The position numbers and the translations under genes were made by a program. Shown one piece after another: positions 1 through 9,336 of a stretch of 33,343 bases of DNA; the first letter of the stretch is position 1; every line of letters begins with the position of its first letter. The DNA lies in NCBI GenBank assembly GCA_016203115.1, contig JACQNJ010000027.1, positions 1-33,343 on the forward strand, in the 5' to 3' direction. The notes under the pieces are model-generated. The model did not search any database. It saw only the letters and a program-made list of their open reading frames with translations, and had not been told where the DNA came from. This stretch comes from Candidatus Woesearchaeota archaeon. GTDB lineage: Archaea > Nanobdellota > Nanobdellia > SCGC-AAA011-G17 > GW2011-AR20.

Positions 1-2
1 GT

Positions 3-3000
3 ACTGCTACTTCATGCACTTATGCAGACATAAATGTTCAAACAGGAGAGAGTTATACCTATATTGTAGGAGCTAGGTTTAGTGATCAACCAATAACTGC
101 GTCTATTAATCATGGTACGTTTACTACTATTGATATTCCTATTGAAGATCAGCCACCTATATGCCCTCCTAGAAATGCTGCTGCTATTTATAATGATTTA
201 GACTTTAATGGGGATAATGGAGTAGATGTTGTAATAGGAGGCACTGGTGCAACAGGGTTATCAGGACCAGATGGAGTGTTATTTGAACAACATATGGGAA
301 CTAACAGCCAAAGTGCAAATTGGGATGCTAAATATGATTTGAATGGAGATTGTCGGGTTGATCCTGATGATTTCTTCTTAATGGCAGATTTGATAGCACA
401 ACCCCCTGAGGCAACTGTGCTTCCGAAGGCCCCTGAAGCATCTTTAACTGTGGTTCAAATCTATCAAAGAGGTTTGCCTCTTCCTTTCGATGCACGAGAC
501 TCTAAGGATGATGATGGAAGTATTGTTTCTTATGTATGGGAATTTGGAGATGGAGAAAATCAAAATACCAGTGAGCCTTCTACTACTCATGTTTATGATA
601 CTCTTGGTACTTTTGAAGCCAGATTAACGGTTTATGATGATACACAGCTTTCTTCTTCTGTATCAAAAACCATTACTATAGTTTCTGGAGCAGGCCAAGG
701 TGGAGGTAGTCAGCCTCTAAATGTTGGAATTGATGATTATAATGCAAATCCTTTTGTGGGGCAGGAGGTAGTATTTACTGCTTCTTCTAAAGATCCAGTT
801 ACACAAGAAGTCTTGGCAGAGGTTAGCTATGAATGGGAGTTTGGAGATAATAGTGCAAACTTCACGGGCAACCCTGCAACACATACTTATACTACTCCAG
901 GAACTTATGAGTTTGAAGCTGTTGCAATAAAAGATAGTAGGAGAGGAAATGTAAAAAATACCATTACAGTACAATTAGCTGAAGTGGCTGCACAACTGAG
1001 TATTCCTTCTATTACTTCTTTAACTTATAATCCCTTGGATAATAAGATAATTATTAGGTGGAGAGATGAAGGGAATAGTGTTACTGTAACAGGAGGTAGG
1101 AGAGATTTATCTTATGTTATAAGCAGGGAATCAGGAGGAGCAAGAGATGATGAGTTTAAAACTGTTACTGCTACTGGTGTATGTACTGATCAAGAATGTG
1201 TTTATGAAGATAGTGATACAATTGGAACTAATATAAATTATATTTATAGGATTAAGGCAACTGAAGGGACACTACAAAGCCAATTTACAACTGGAGAACA
1301 AATTACTATTCCTGCTTCATGCACTTCTGTTGGTGGAGATGGATGTGTTGGATTCTTACAGGCAGGAGAATCCGAGGTTGCAATAGGAAATAGTTTCTGT
1401 GATGTTGTGAATAGCGGGAAATGTGTAAGGTGCAGTGATGAATTTAATTGGGATATGTCCTCTAATGTTTGCTTAGCAGTTAATCCAAAATCTAATGGGG
1501 AATCTTGTACATCTGGCAATGAATGTGCTACGGGTTTTTGTGGAGCAGATAGCAAATGCTCAGCGATAAGCCAAACTGAACTGGAAGTGTATGACTTTAA
1601 TGGAGATAATTGTGTAGATAAAATAGATTTTGAGGAGTTAGGAACTGCAGTAACTAACAACCCTACAGATATCTTGTCTTATGACTTAAATGAGGATGGA
1701 AATCTTGATGATAGTGATTTAACCTTATTATCAAGTAACATAGGGCTTGGGCAGTCTTGTCCAATCACAAAAGGAGATTTCAACAATGATAGATGCGTCA
1801 ATAGAGATGATAAGGTTGCATTACAAACTGAGATAGCAAAGGTTGAAGCTCAGAGAAACATTAGATTTGACTTAGATGGAAATGGAATGGTTAATGAAGA
1901 CGATTTAACATCATATAGAAGAGAGTTTAGAAATGGTGGAAATTGTGATCCTTTGCCTCTTTCTGTGGGAGATTTAGATGGTAATTATTGCATTGAAGAA
2001 GCAGATGTTGATCAGATGAGGGAATTGAGAAGAGCGACATCTGAAATAGCAATTGCTCAAAATGACTTGAATGGTGATGGGAGATTAGATACAGAAGATG
2101 AAAATGTTATAAGAAGATCATTAGGGCAAGGGGATAACTGTCCAGAGGTTGTAACTAGGTGGGGAGACTTTAATGGAGATGGTGTTGTAGATCTACAAGT
2201 GGTGGGATCTGATGTTACAGGCATGACTGGAACTGATGGCCAGTTATTTATAACACATATGGGAACAACAGAAGGAGATGCAAATTGGGATCCTATATAT
2301 GACTTGAATGATGATAAAATTGTAAACATTGGTGATTTCTTCATACTTAGCGATAATTTTGGAGTTATTGAAGAAAGAATACACTTTGATAGCAGGAGCG
2401 GATCTAGAGCTAATTTAGCAAATTCGAAAATAAGACTAGAGATTACTCCAACTGGAAGTGATATTATAAGCTCAGATATAACTGGGAAGTACAGGTCTTT
2501 CAACCTTATAGGGAGAGATGTAGGAGGAAGGAGTAGCTTGAACTTTGTAACTTTGGAAAGCACTACTGATTTAACCGGAAAATTGGCAAAACTTTCCATA
2601 TCTATAAGTTATGATGATGGAGATGTACAAAGACTTGGTATAAGCGAGTCTAGTTTGAAGATGTACTACTATAACCCTGCAACAAATGACTGGGAGCTAA
2701 TAGATACCACAGTGGATACTTCATCTAACTTAGTTACAGGAGAAACTGATCACTTTTCGGATTATGGTTTATTCGGAGATCTTACTCGTGTTGGGACTAC
2801 TGAAGATGGAAGTGAACCTCCTCCAGTAGATATAGGAGGGTCATCTCCTAGAGATGTAGATAGAAGAAGAACTTCAGGAAGCGGTTCATGTCCAAATGTT
2901 TTAATACAGAATGCAGGTGGGGATTGCAAACGTGCATGTCAGTCAAGTATACCTTTCTGGCAAAATAGCGGATATAATGTTGTAGATGAATGCAGTGTTG

Positions 3001-3554
3001 GGGAGCCGCAGCCTCCTGTTTCACCTTCGGCTGGAGGAGAGAATTATCCTACAATAGAAGATTATAAGAGAGCTGGAATTGATAGGAATGATTCAGATAC
3101 AGATAATGATGGCATATTGGATGATTTAGAAATTCAATTCTTTGCAGATTTGACTCAAGGATTTGATGATGATTATGATGGAGATGGGGTATCTAATGGT
3201 AAAGAGATTAATGTAGACCAAACTAATCCAACTGATCCTAGTGACTTCCTTACTGAAGAAAAGAGCGATAGAGGGATTATAACTGGTGTTATTGTTATTA
3301 TTATACTTGGAGCTGGAATTGGAACTTTGATATGGATGAGAAGACAAGGAAGATTTGGTGGAGGATCTGGTAAGACTTCCAAAATATTTAATACTACCGG
3401 GAAGATTCAATTAAATAATCAAGAAAAGAAGATGGTTATATACATAAAAGAAGCAAGAATAGCAGGCATGAATGATTCTGAGATTAGATCGAACTTACTT
3501 AAAGCAGGATGGAAATCAGAACAGATAGGCAATGCATTTTCTTCTCTTAAGTAA
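3..3554 (+). CDS. 5'-truncated cell-surface protein: dockerin/EF-hand-like repeats, two PKD domains, FN3-like region, Cys-rich region, TSP3-like Ca-binding repeat, TM helix, cytoplasmic helical tail
   Basis: The frame of the 276..3554 ORF stays open back to base 3 (TATSCTYADINVQTGE...YNDLDFNGDNGVDVV). Motifs: WEFGDG PKD signatures, repeated D-(F/L)-N-G-D-x-x-(V/L)-D loops, NDSDTDNDGILDDLE, hydrophobic GIITGVIVIIILGAGIGTLIW. Confidence 0.85.
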   Translation, partial: TATSCTYADINVQTGESYTYIVGARFSDQPITASINHGTFTTIDIPIEDQPPICPPRNAAAIYNDLDFNGDNGVDVVIGGTGATGLSGPDGVLFEQHMGTNSQSANWDAKYDLNGDCRVDPDDFFLMADLIAQPPEATVLPKAPEASLTVVQIYQRGLPLPFDARDSKDDDGSIVSYVWEFGDGENQNTSEPSTTHVYDTLGTFEARLTVYDDTQLSSSVSKTITIVSGAGQGGGSQPLNVGIDDYNANPFVGQEVVFTASSKDPVTQEVLAEVSYEWEFGDNSANFTGNPATHTYTTPGTYEFEAVAIKDSRRGNVKNTITVQLAEVAAQLSIPSITSLTYNPLDNKIIIRWRDEGNSVTVTGGRRDLSYVISRESGGARDDEFKTVTATGVCTDQECVYEDSDTIGTNINYIYRIKATEGTLQSQFTTGEQITIPASCTSVGGDGCVGFLQAGESEVAIGNSFCDVVNSGKCVRCSDEFNWDMSSNVCLAVNPKSNGESCTSGNECATGFCGADSKCSAISQTELEVYDFNGDNCVDKIDFEELGTAVTNNPTDILSYDLNEDGNLDDSDLTLLSSNIGLGQSCPITKGDFNNDRCVNRDDKVALQTEIAKVEAQRNIRFDLDGNGMVNEDDLTSYRREFRNGGNCDPLPLSVGDLDGNYCIEEADVDQMRELRRATSEIAIAQNDLNGDGRLDTEDENVIRRSLGQGDNCPEVVTRWGDFNGDGVVDLQVVGSDVTGMTGTDGQLFITHMGTTEGDANWDPIYDLNDDKIVNIGDFFILSDNFGVIEERIHFDSRSGSRANLANSKIRLEITPTGSDIISSDITGKYRSFNLIGRDVGGRSSLNFVTLESTTDLTGKLAKLSISISYDDGDVQRLGISESSLKMYYYNPATNDWELIDTTVDTSSNLVTGETDHFSDYGLFGDLTRVGTTEDGSEPPPVDIGGSSPRDVDRRRTSGSGSCPNVLIQNAGGDCKRACQSSIPFWQNSGYNVVDECSVGEPQPPVSPSAGGENYPTIEDYKRAGIDRNDSDTDNDGILDDLEIQFFADLTQGFDDDYDGDGVSNGKEINVDQTNPTDPSDFLTEEKSDRGIITGVIVIIILGAGIGTLIWMRRQGRFGGGSGKTSKIFNTTGKIQLNNQEKKMVIYIKEARIAGMNDSEIRSNLLKAGWKSEQIGNAFSSLK

Positions 3555-3597
3555 AATCATAAAAAGTTTTAAATAGAAGGGACCTCTATTTTTATTG

Positions 3598-4749
3598 ATG
3601 GAAAAGGGGCAAAATGCAGGGAACGTAGGGATGTTGGTTTTTCTTATAGCGATTTTTCTCGTTCTTTTTATTTTATTATTGCCTCCAGAGGACAGGCAAG
3701 AACTTTTAAAGACAAATAAAACTGTAGATTCTGGGGAAGGATCCAGCAACATTGTTTTGTTATCACAAACACCTGGATTATTGAATACTATAACTGCTGA
3801 TGAATCTTTGCATAAACTTGATTCTATTAACATTTTTTTAAGAGATGAACCTATTGTTTCTGATTTGGCAAGCAGGTTAACTGTTACAGAAGGAGTATTT
3901 AGCTCAGATGTGAGAAAACTTACTTTTAAGGTGGAGGATACTGATGACTTAGAAAATGCTTATCTTATTTTTTCTATTTATAAAAATGATGGGAATCTAA
4001 TTGTGACCTTGAATGAGGCAGAGGTATTTTCCGGGAAAACTGAGGGTCTGCAGACTGTTGTTTTGCCTAGGAATCTATTACAAGAGATTAATTCTTTAGA
4101 ATTTCAAGTTTCTAATCCTGGAGCAAATATATTTAAGAAAAATGAATATATTTTGGAGAATGTTAAAGTGAGGCAGAGTTTTGAAATTATAAATACTAAA
4201 GAAAAAAGAACTTTTGTTTTAAGCGCAGCTGAAAAAGGAAATGGCAAACTGAATTATTTCTTGTTTTGTAATAATGCTGCCAAATCAAGCAGGCTGAGAA
4301 TCTTTTTGAATAAAGAAGAAATTAGCGATGAGTTGATAACTTGCGGATCTGCTGACAAGGAAGTTGACATTAATGCTGCTGATCTTGGAGATGGAACTAA
4401 TGAACTTATTTTTGAGATTGATAAAGGAGACTATCTAATTAAAGATATTGAGCTGAAAGTCAAGACTTCTGATGGGGGAGCTGCCAAATATAAATTTGCC
4501 GTCAGCAGGTCTACTTTTGAGAAGATATTTGAAGACAACAGAAATGTTGAATTAAGAATGTTGTTTGATGATAATGAGAAAAAGAGATTTATTTATGAAA
4601 TAAATAACAATGAATTTACTGTTGATATTGAAGATGATGAATTTAAGATTGAGGATTTAGGGGAGTTTATTGAAGAAGGGAATAATATCTTTAAGATAAC
4701 TCCTCAAAGTGAATTTACAATTGATAAACTAGAACTAATTTTGAAATGA
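3598..4749 (+). CDS. Membrane-anchored extracellular protein of unknown function (single N-terminal TM, beta-rich ectodomain)
   Basis: ORF; ATG at 3598 preferred over TTG at 3595; VGMLVFLIAIFLVLFILLLP TM segment. Confidence 0.75.
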   Translation: MEKGQNAGNVGMLVFLIAIFLVLFILLLPPEDRQELLKTNKTVDSGEGSSNIVLLSQTPGLLNTITADESLHKLDSINIFLRDEPIVSDLASRLTVTEGVFSSDVRKLTFKVEDTDDLENAYLIFSIYKNDGNLIVTLNEAEVFSGKTEGLQTVVLPRNLLQEINSLEFQVSNPGANIFKKNEYILENVKVRQSFEIINTKEKRTFVLSAAEKGNGKLNYFLFCNNAAKSSRLRIFLNKEEISDELITCGSADKEVDINAADLGDGTNELIFEIDKGDYLIKDIELKVKTSDGGAAKYKFAVSRSTFEKIFEDNRNVELRMLFDDNEKKRFIYEINNNEFTVDIEDDEFKIEDLGEFIEEGNNIFKITPQSEFTIDKLELILK

Positions 4750-4753
4750 GAAG

Positions 4754-6142
4754 ATGGCTAAAAGGGAAGAAGAATATGATGATCCTTATTTAAAACCAAC
4801 TCCACGCAGGAGTCGAACTAGACGTGTTGCTGAATCTATTTATGAAGGACCACCTTCTTTAAATCCTTTTAGAACATTAGCTAATATTCTTAGAGGTCCT
4901 ATTGGTTGGGTAATACTTTTAGTAACCATCTTTGCTATTACTATTTTCTTGACACAATCTTACAGGCAGGGAGCTCTTGAGAGTGTGTGGGCTACAACTA
5001 CAGATACTCTTAGCAGGATTCCTGGATTTTCTTATTTGATTCCGAAAATAGAAGAAGGAAGTGAGCTTATTGTGAATCCTTCCCAGGCAATTATTAAAAC
5101 TTCTAATAGCCAATGGAAAGCTAGCGTTGATGCTACTGAAGTAGATAATGAGCTAGGATTGAACTTTGTTAGCAGGCCTTCTTCAACTTCAAATCTTTAC
5201 TTTACTAATGAGAAAATAATTATAGATGCGGATTTGGCAATAAAGATTCCTCAGGGAAAGGAAGATGAAACTTCTGTTGTTTCTTTTGGATGTTTGGGTG
5301 AGACTAATGGAGAAGTAAAAGGGGGCATTGTTGTACCTGCTAAAAAGGAGATTTTTAAAGGAGAAAAAACACCCATACATGTAAACTGTGAATTTCCTGA
5401 AAACACATTTACAGTTGATTCTAGTGTTATACAATCAGAAAATAAATTACAACCATTAAAAGTAAAATTTATTGTTGATTATGAGTTCAGTTCTTATGCT
5501 TTCTGGGAAGTTTATACTAAGGGGTATGAAATATTAAGAGAAGACAGACAGTTAGGAGATGACCCTTTTGATGACATTAAAAGCAGGTATATTGCAGATA
5601 GAACAACAGGTAAAGTTGCAAGCCAACCTAGTAAGGCTCCAATGAGAATTATTTTGGGAGGATTAGGGCAGCCTTACAGCGATAGAAGTGATAATGAGAA
5701 TGGAAATTTCCTAGGAGTTTCTTTTGAAGAATATGGAAAATATGCCCCTGCTAACAGAGGTGTAGTGAGGGAAATAAAAGATATAAGGTTAAGAATACCT
5801 AATAATTTTGTTATTAATACTGAACAAGGAGATTTTATTGAGGTTGATACACAAGAGGATAATAGGAGAGAATATCAAATAAGGTCTGAAAAATTAGCTG
5901 AATTAAATGCTAGATGTGAAAGGTTAGGTGTTAAAGAAAAACTTACTCAGGGATATTTAAGCGAAGAATGTTTTAAGGATTTAATATTAGAAGACTTTTC
6001 TTTAAGGACTTCATTTAATGTCGATTATTTGGAAAGTGATCAACTAACTATAGACGAAGTTACTGCAAAAACAGAGTATTTATATGAAACCTATGATACT
6101 TTAGTTTTAAATTTAAGAAGACCTCAAGGAGCTATTGCATGA
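4754..6142 (+). CDS. Single-TM surface protein of unknown function
   Basis: ORF starting 4 nt after the previous stop; basic N-terminus then GPIGWVILLVTIFAITIFL TM. Confidence 0.75.
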   Translation: MAKREEEYDDPYLKPTPRRSRTRRVAESIYEGPPSLNPFRTLANILRGPIGWVILLVTIFAITIFLTQSYRQGALESVWATTTDTLSRIPGFSYLIPKIEEGSELIVNPSQAIIKTSNSQWKASVDATEVDNELGLNFVSRPSSTSNLYFTNEKIIIDADLAIKIPQGKEDETSVVSFGCLGETNGEVKGGIVVPAKKEIFKGEKTPIHVNCEFPENTFTVDSSVIQSENKLQPLKVKFIVDYEFSSYAFWEVYTKGYEILREDRQLGDDPFDDIKSRYIADRTTGKVASQPSKAPMRIILGGLGQPYSDRSDNENGNFLGVSFEEYGKYAPANRGVVREIKDIRLRIPNNFVINTEQGDFIEVDTQEDNRREYQIRSEKLAELNARCERLGVKEKLTQGYLSEECFKDLILEDFSLRTSFNVDYLESDQLTIDEVTAKTEYLYETYDTLVLNLRRPQGAIA

Positions 6143-7050
6143 AAAGAATATTAATTGTTTTTTTGTTGATTTTTATAATTGGATGCGGACAACCAGGACA
6201 AGGCAGAGGAAAGATTACAGGTGAACCTGATGGTCTGCAGATTAGCTTCTTGCCTTTACAACCAGCATCTTCTTTGAGAGAAAATCAGGATGTTAATGTG
6301 GGTTTAGAGTTAGTTAATAATGGTGTTTGTGATATTTCTTCAGAGGTTTGCGTTACTGATACATTGAGCAGTGTTTGGGCGGGCGTTGAGGAGCAGTGCA
6401 CTTCTTTAGAGCTAAGAGGTATTGAGCAAGTAGGGGAAGGAGTTACTAAAGATTCTACTACAAAGCAATTTAGTTTTCCTGCTTATAGGGGGGTAGATAG
6501 AGATTTGTCTACTTCTATCATTGCAAAATCTAAGTATAATTGTGATATCACTGCTGGGCCTCAACTTTGTGTTAAACCTCTTGTTGGACAAAAAGAAAAG
6601 GAATGCCCTTCTTTTGAAAAGATTACAGGAGATAAGTTAAGAGCTACTATTGCACCTATTACTCTTGTAGGTGTTGACAAACAATTGGTTCCTGAGCAAG
6701 GAGGGATAAAATTAGTTGTAGCTATAACTTTGAAAAAAATGGGAGCAGGAGAGATTAAGGGGGAGCTTGATGAATCTACTATCAATAAAAAAGGCTCTTC
6801 TTCTGCTTTGAGATATGTTCCTGTAAGAGTTGAAGTAGATTATAGAGGGTATGGGAGCTTAGAATGCAGGGAGCTTGAAAATGGCATATTTTTATGGAGA
6901 AAGGATAAGGATCAAGAGATTCTTAACTGTGAAATATTCTTGGGAAGCATAGATTATGTGGAGAATCCTTTGGATATTAAGCTAGGTTATGAATATGAGG
7001 TTTCTCAGATGATGCCTATTCAGATTTTAGATGTGGATAAACAGAGATAA
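6139..7050 (+). CDS. Putative lipoprotein
   Basis: ATGA overlap with upstream gene; lipobox-like signal MKRILIVFLLIFIIGCG. Confidence 0.75.
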   Translation: MKRILIVFLLIFIIGCGQPGQGRGKITGEPDGLQISFLPLQPASSLRENQDVNVGLELVNNGVCDISSEVCVTDTLSSVWAGVEEQCTSLELRGIEQVGEGVTKDSTTKQFSFPAYRGVDRDLSTSIIAKSKYNCDITAGPQLCVKPLVGQKEKECPSFEKITGDKLRATIAPITLVGVDKQLVPEQGGIKLVVAITLKKMGAGEIKGELDESTINKKGSSSALRYVPVRVEVDYRGYGSLECRELENGIFLWRKDKDQEILNCEIFLGSIDYVENPLDIKLGYEYEVSQMMPIQILDVDKQR

Positions 7051-7090
7051 TTTTATAAATGAGTAAATCTCCTTAATTATAGGTGTTACT

Positions 7091-8014
7091 ATGAAAAAGT
7101 CTTATATTTTTATTATTTTTTTGGTTTCTTTATTGATAATTGCTGGATGCAAAAAAGAAGGTACAGGAAAGACAGGGACTTTTTTTGGGGGTGTTGATGG
7201 GGTTTCTATAGAATTTGAGAAACTATCTCCTCCAAGCAAGTTTGAGCAGGATGATTCGGTTTCTATCCAAACTATTTTAAAAAATAAAGGAGAATTTGAC
7301 TTGCAAAGCGGGAAAGCAAAAGCAAAGATTTTTGGCATTAATTTGAATACTTTCGGTTTAACTGACCAGTATAAAGGATCTGCAGGACCATTAAGAGGCA
7401 GAGGGGAATTTTCTGATCAGGGAGGAGAGCAGGTTCTTGATTTTGGCAATGCTAGGTATAATCAACCAATCATTAATTCTCAAGATTTTACTATAAGAGC
7501 TAAGGTTTGCTATCCCTATCAAACTAAAGGGCTAGTCAATGTTTGCATTACACCTTTGATTGCAAAGGAAAGTGGAAAAGAAGTCTGCTCTGTTGAAGAG
7601 CAAAAAGTTAAAAAAGGAGATATTTCAAGTGGGCCTGTGCAGATTACTTCTGTTACTGAGGAAATAAGAGGAAGTGATCAGGTAAGGTTTAATATTGAGA
7701 TTCAAAATCAAGGCAAGGGAGATGTTTTTATGCCTGAGATTGAATGCGAGAAGCTTGAAGAAGCAACTGCCAGAGTTGCTAATAAAGATAAAGTTGAAGT
7801 ACACATCTTGAATCCTGCAGATGTTCAGTGTGATTTTAGAACTTCTGATTTGACTAATAGGGGTATAGTTGAATTAGTTGGTGGAAAACAGGTTGTGAGC
7901 TGCTTTACCACTGCAAGGGACAGCTATGAAGATAAGCTGAATATCCGATTAAATTATGTCTACTTAGATGAGACTAGTGTTCCTGTTACTATTTTTGAGA
8001 GCACAACTAAATAG
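7091..8014 (+). CDS. Putative lipoprotein, paralogous to 6139..7050
   Basis: Signal MKKSYIFIIFLVSLLIIAGC; similar architecture and alignable segments to the preceding gene. Confidence 0.75.
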   Translation: MKKSYIFIIFLVSLLIIAGCKKEGTGKTGTFFGGVDGVSIEFEKLSPPSKFEQDDSVSIQTILKNKGEFDLQSGKAKAKIFGINLNTFGLTDQYKGSAGPLRGRGEFSDQGGEQVLDFGNARYNQPIINSQDFTIRAKVCYPYQTKGLVNVCITPLIAKESGKEVCSVEEQKVKKGDISSGPVQITSVTEEIRGSDQVRFNIEIQNQGKGDVFMPEIECEKLEEATARVANKDKVEVHILNPADVQCDFRTSDLTNRGIVELVGGKQVVSCFTTARDSYEDKLNIRLNYVYLDETSVPVTIFESTTK

Positions 8015-8044
8015 TTTTATTAATTTTGATGTTTATTTCTTTTT

Positions 8045-9286
8045 ATGGATTTTATTGCAGATTTACAGATTCATTCATCTTTTTCTAGAGCTACTAGTAA
8101 AAGTATAAATTTTCAAAACTTAGAAAAATATGCCAAGATAAAAGGATTAAATCTTTTAGGAACTGGAGATTTTCAACATCCTAACCAATTTGAAATCATT
8201 AATAGGGAATTGAAAGAGGATGAAAATGGTGTTTTATGGAGTAAAACCAAATTCCCTTTTTTATTGCAAACTGAAATTAGTTTAATTTATACTCAAAATG
8301 GAAAGGGACAAAGAATACATCATTTGATTTTTTCTCCAAATAAAGATGTAGCTAAACAAATTATTGATGCCTTGAGCAAAAAAGGAAGGTTGGATTATGA
8401 TGGAAGACCTATATTTGGATTTAATAGTGTTGAACTTGTAGACATGATGAGAAGCATTAGTGAAGATATTGAGATTATACCTGCTCATGCATGGACACCA
8501 CATTTTAGCCTTATGGGGGAATATAATCAGCTTACAAAGGTTGAAGACTGTTTTAAAGATAATACAAAATACATACATGCTTTGGAAACTGGGATGTCTA
8601 GCAATCCTGCTGACAATTGGAGAATTAGTTCTTTGGATAAATTTCAATTAGTGAGTTTTAGCGATGCACATAGCATGTGGCCTTGGAGACTTGGCAGAGA
8701 AGCGACTGTTTTTGATTTTGATGAATTGAGTTATAAAAACTTCTTAAAAGCAATTAGAACTGGTCAAGGATTAAGAAGCACAATTGAAACTCCAACCTTT
8801 TATGGTAAATATCATTTTTCAGGTCATAGGAATTGTGATGTTGTTTTATCCCCTAAAGAGTCTTTAAGATTAAACCAGACTTGTCCAAAATGCGGAAATA
8901 AATTAATTATTGGCGTAGCTGACAGGATTGAAAAATTAGCGGATAGGCTGGAGGGTTATAAAAGAGAGAACATAAAACCTTTTGTTTCTTTAATTCCTTT
9001 ACATGAATTGATTAGCGCTGTTTATGACATTAAACAATTAAATGGGAAGAAAATTTGGGAAATTTATAATTTGTTAATTGATAAATTTGGAAATGAATTT
9101 AATATTTTATTGAATGTCAAGGAAGAAGAATTAAGAAAAGTTATTCATGAGAAACTAGCTAAGGCTATAATCATGAATAGGGAAGGGAAATTAAGATTAA
9201 AGGCAGGTTTTGACGGAGTCTATGGTGGGGTTGTTTTAAACCCCGGAGACAAGATAAAAACTCAGAAAATGTTGGGAGAGTTTTGA
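8045..9286 (+). CDS. Endonuclease Q family protein (PHP domain plus zinc-binding Cys region)
   Basis: MDFIADLQIHSSFSRATSKS N-terminus, GTGDFQHP, SFSDAHSMWPWRLGRE, CPKCGNKL. Confidence 0.85.
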   Translation: MDFIADLQIHSSFSRATSKSINFQNLEKYAKIKGLNLLGTGDFQHPNQFEIINRELKEDENGVLWSKTKFPFLLQTEISLIYTQNGKGQRIHHLIFSPNKDVAKQIIDALSKKGRLDYDGRPIFGFNSVELVDMMRSISEDIEIIPAHAWTPHFSLMGEYNQLTKVEDCFKDNTKYIHALETGMSSNPADNWRISSLDKFQLVSFSDAHSMWPWRLGREATVFDFDELSYKNFLKAIRTGQGLRSTIETPTFYGKYHFSGHRNCDVVLSPKESLRLNQTCPKCGNKLIIGVADRIEKLADRLEGYKRENIKPFVSLIPLHELISAVYDIKQLNGKKIWEIYNLLIDKFGNEFNILLNVKEEELRKVIHEKLAKAIIMNREGKLRLKAGFDGVYGGVVLNPGDKIKTQKMLGEF

Positions 9287-9336
9287 TTATTTTTGAGAAC
9301 ACAAATTCTTAAATAATTCTTGGTAATCTAAAAGTT

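Noticed and set aside
717-974. Antisense ORFs in the track over long genes (e.g. 717..974, 1244..1660, 2057..2599, 17393..17899, 24072..24428, 27092..27619, 29508..30086)
   Set aside because: Low-complexity Ser/Ile/Leu/Pro-rich shadow translations opposite well-supported coding sequence; no recognisable motifs or promoters.
3060-3190. TGATGA-rich stretches as C/D box RNAs
   Set aside because: They arise from Asp-Asp codons (GATGAT) in Ca-binding repeats within coding sequence.
1-3554. Cellulosome-type system
   Set aside because: Dockerin-like modules are present but no cohesin or glycoside hydrolase is visible in the window.
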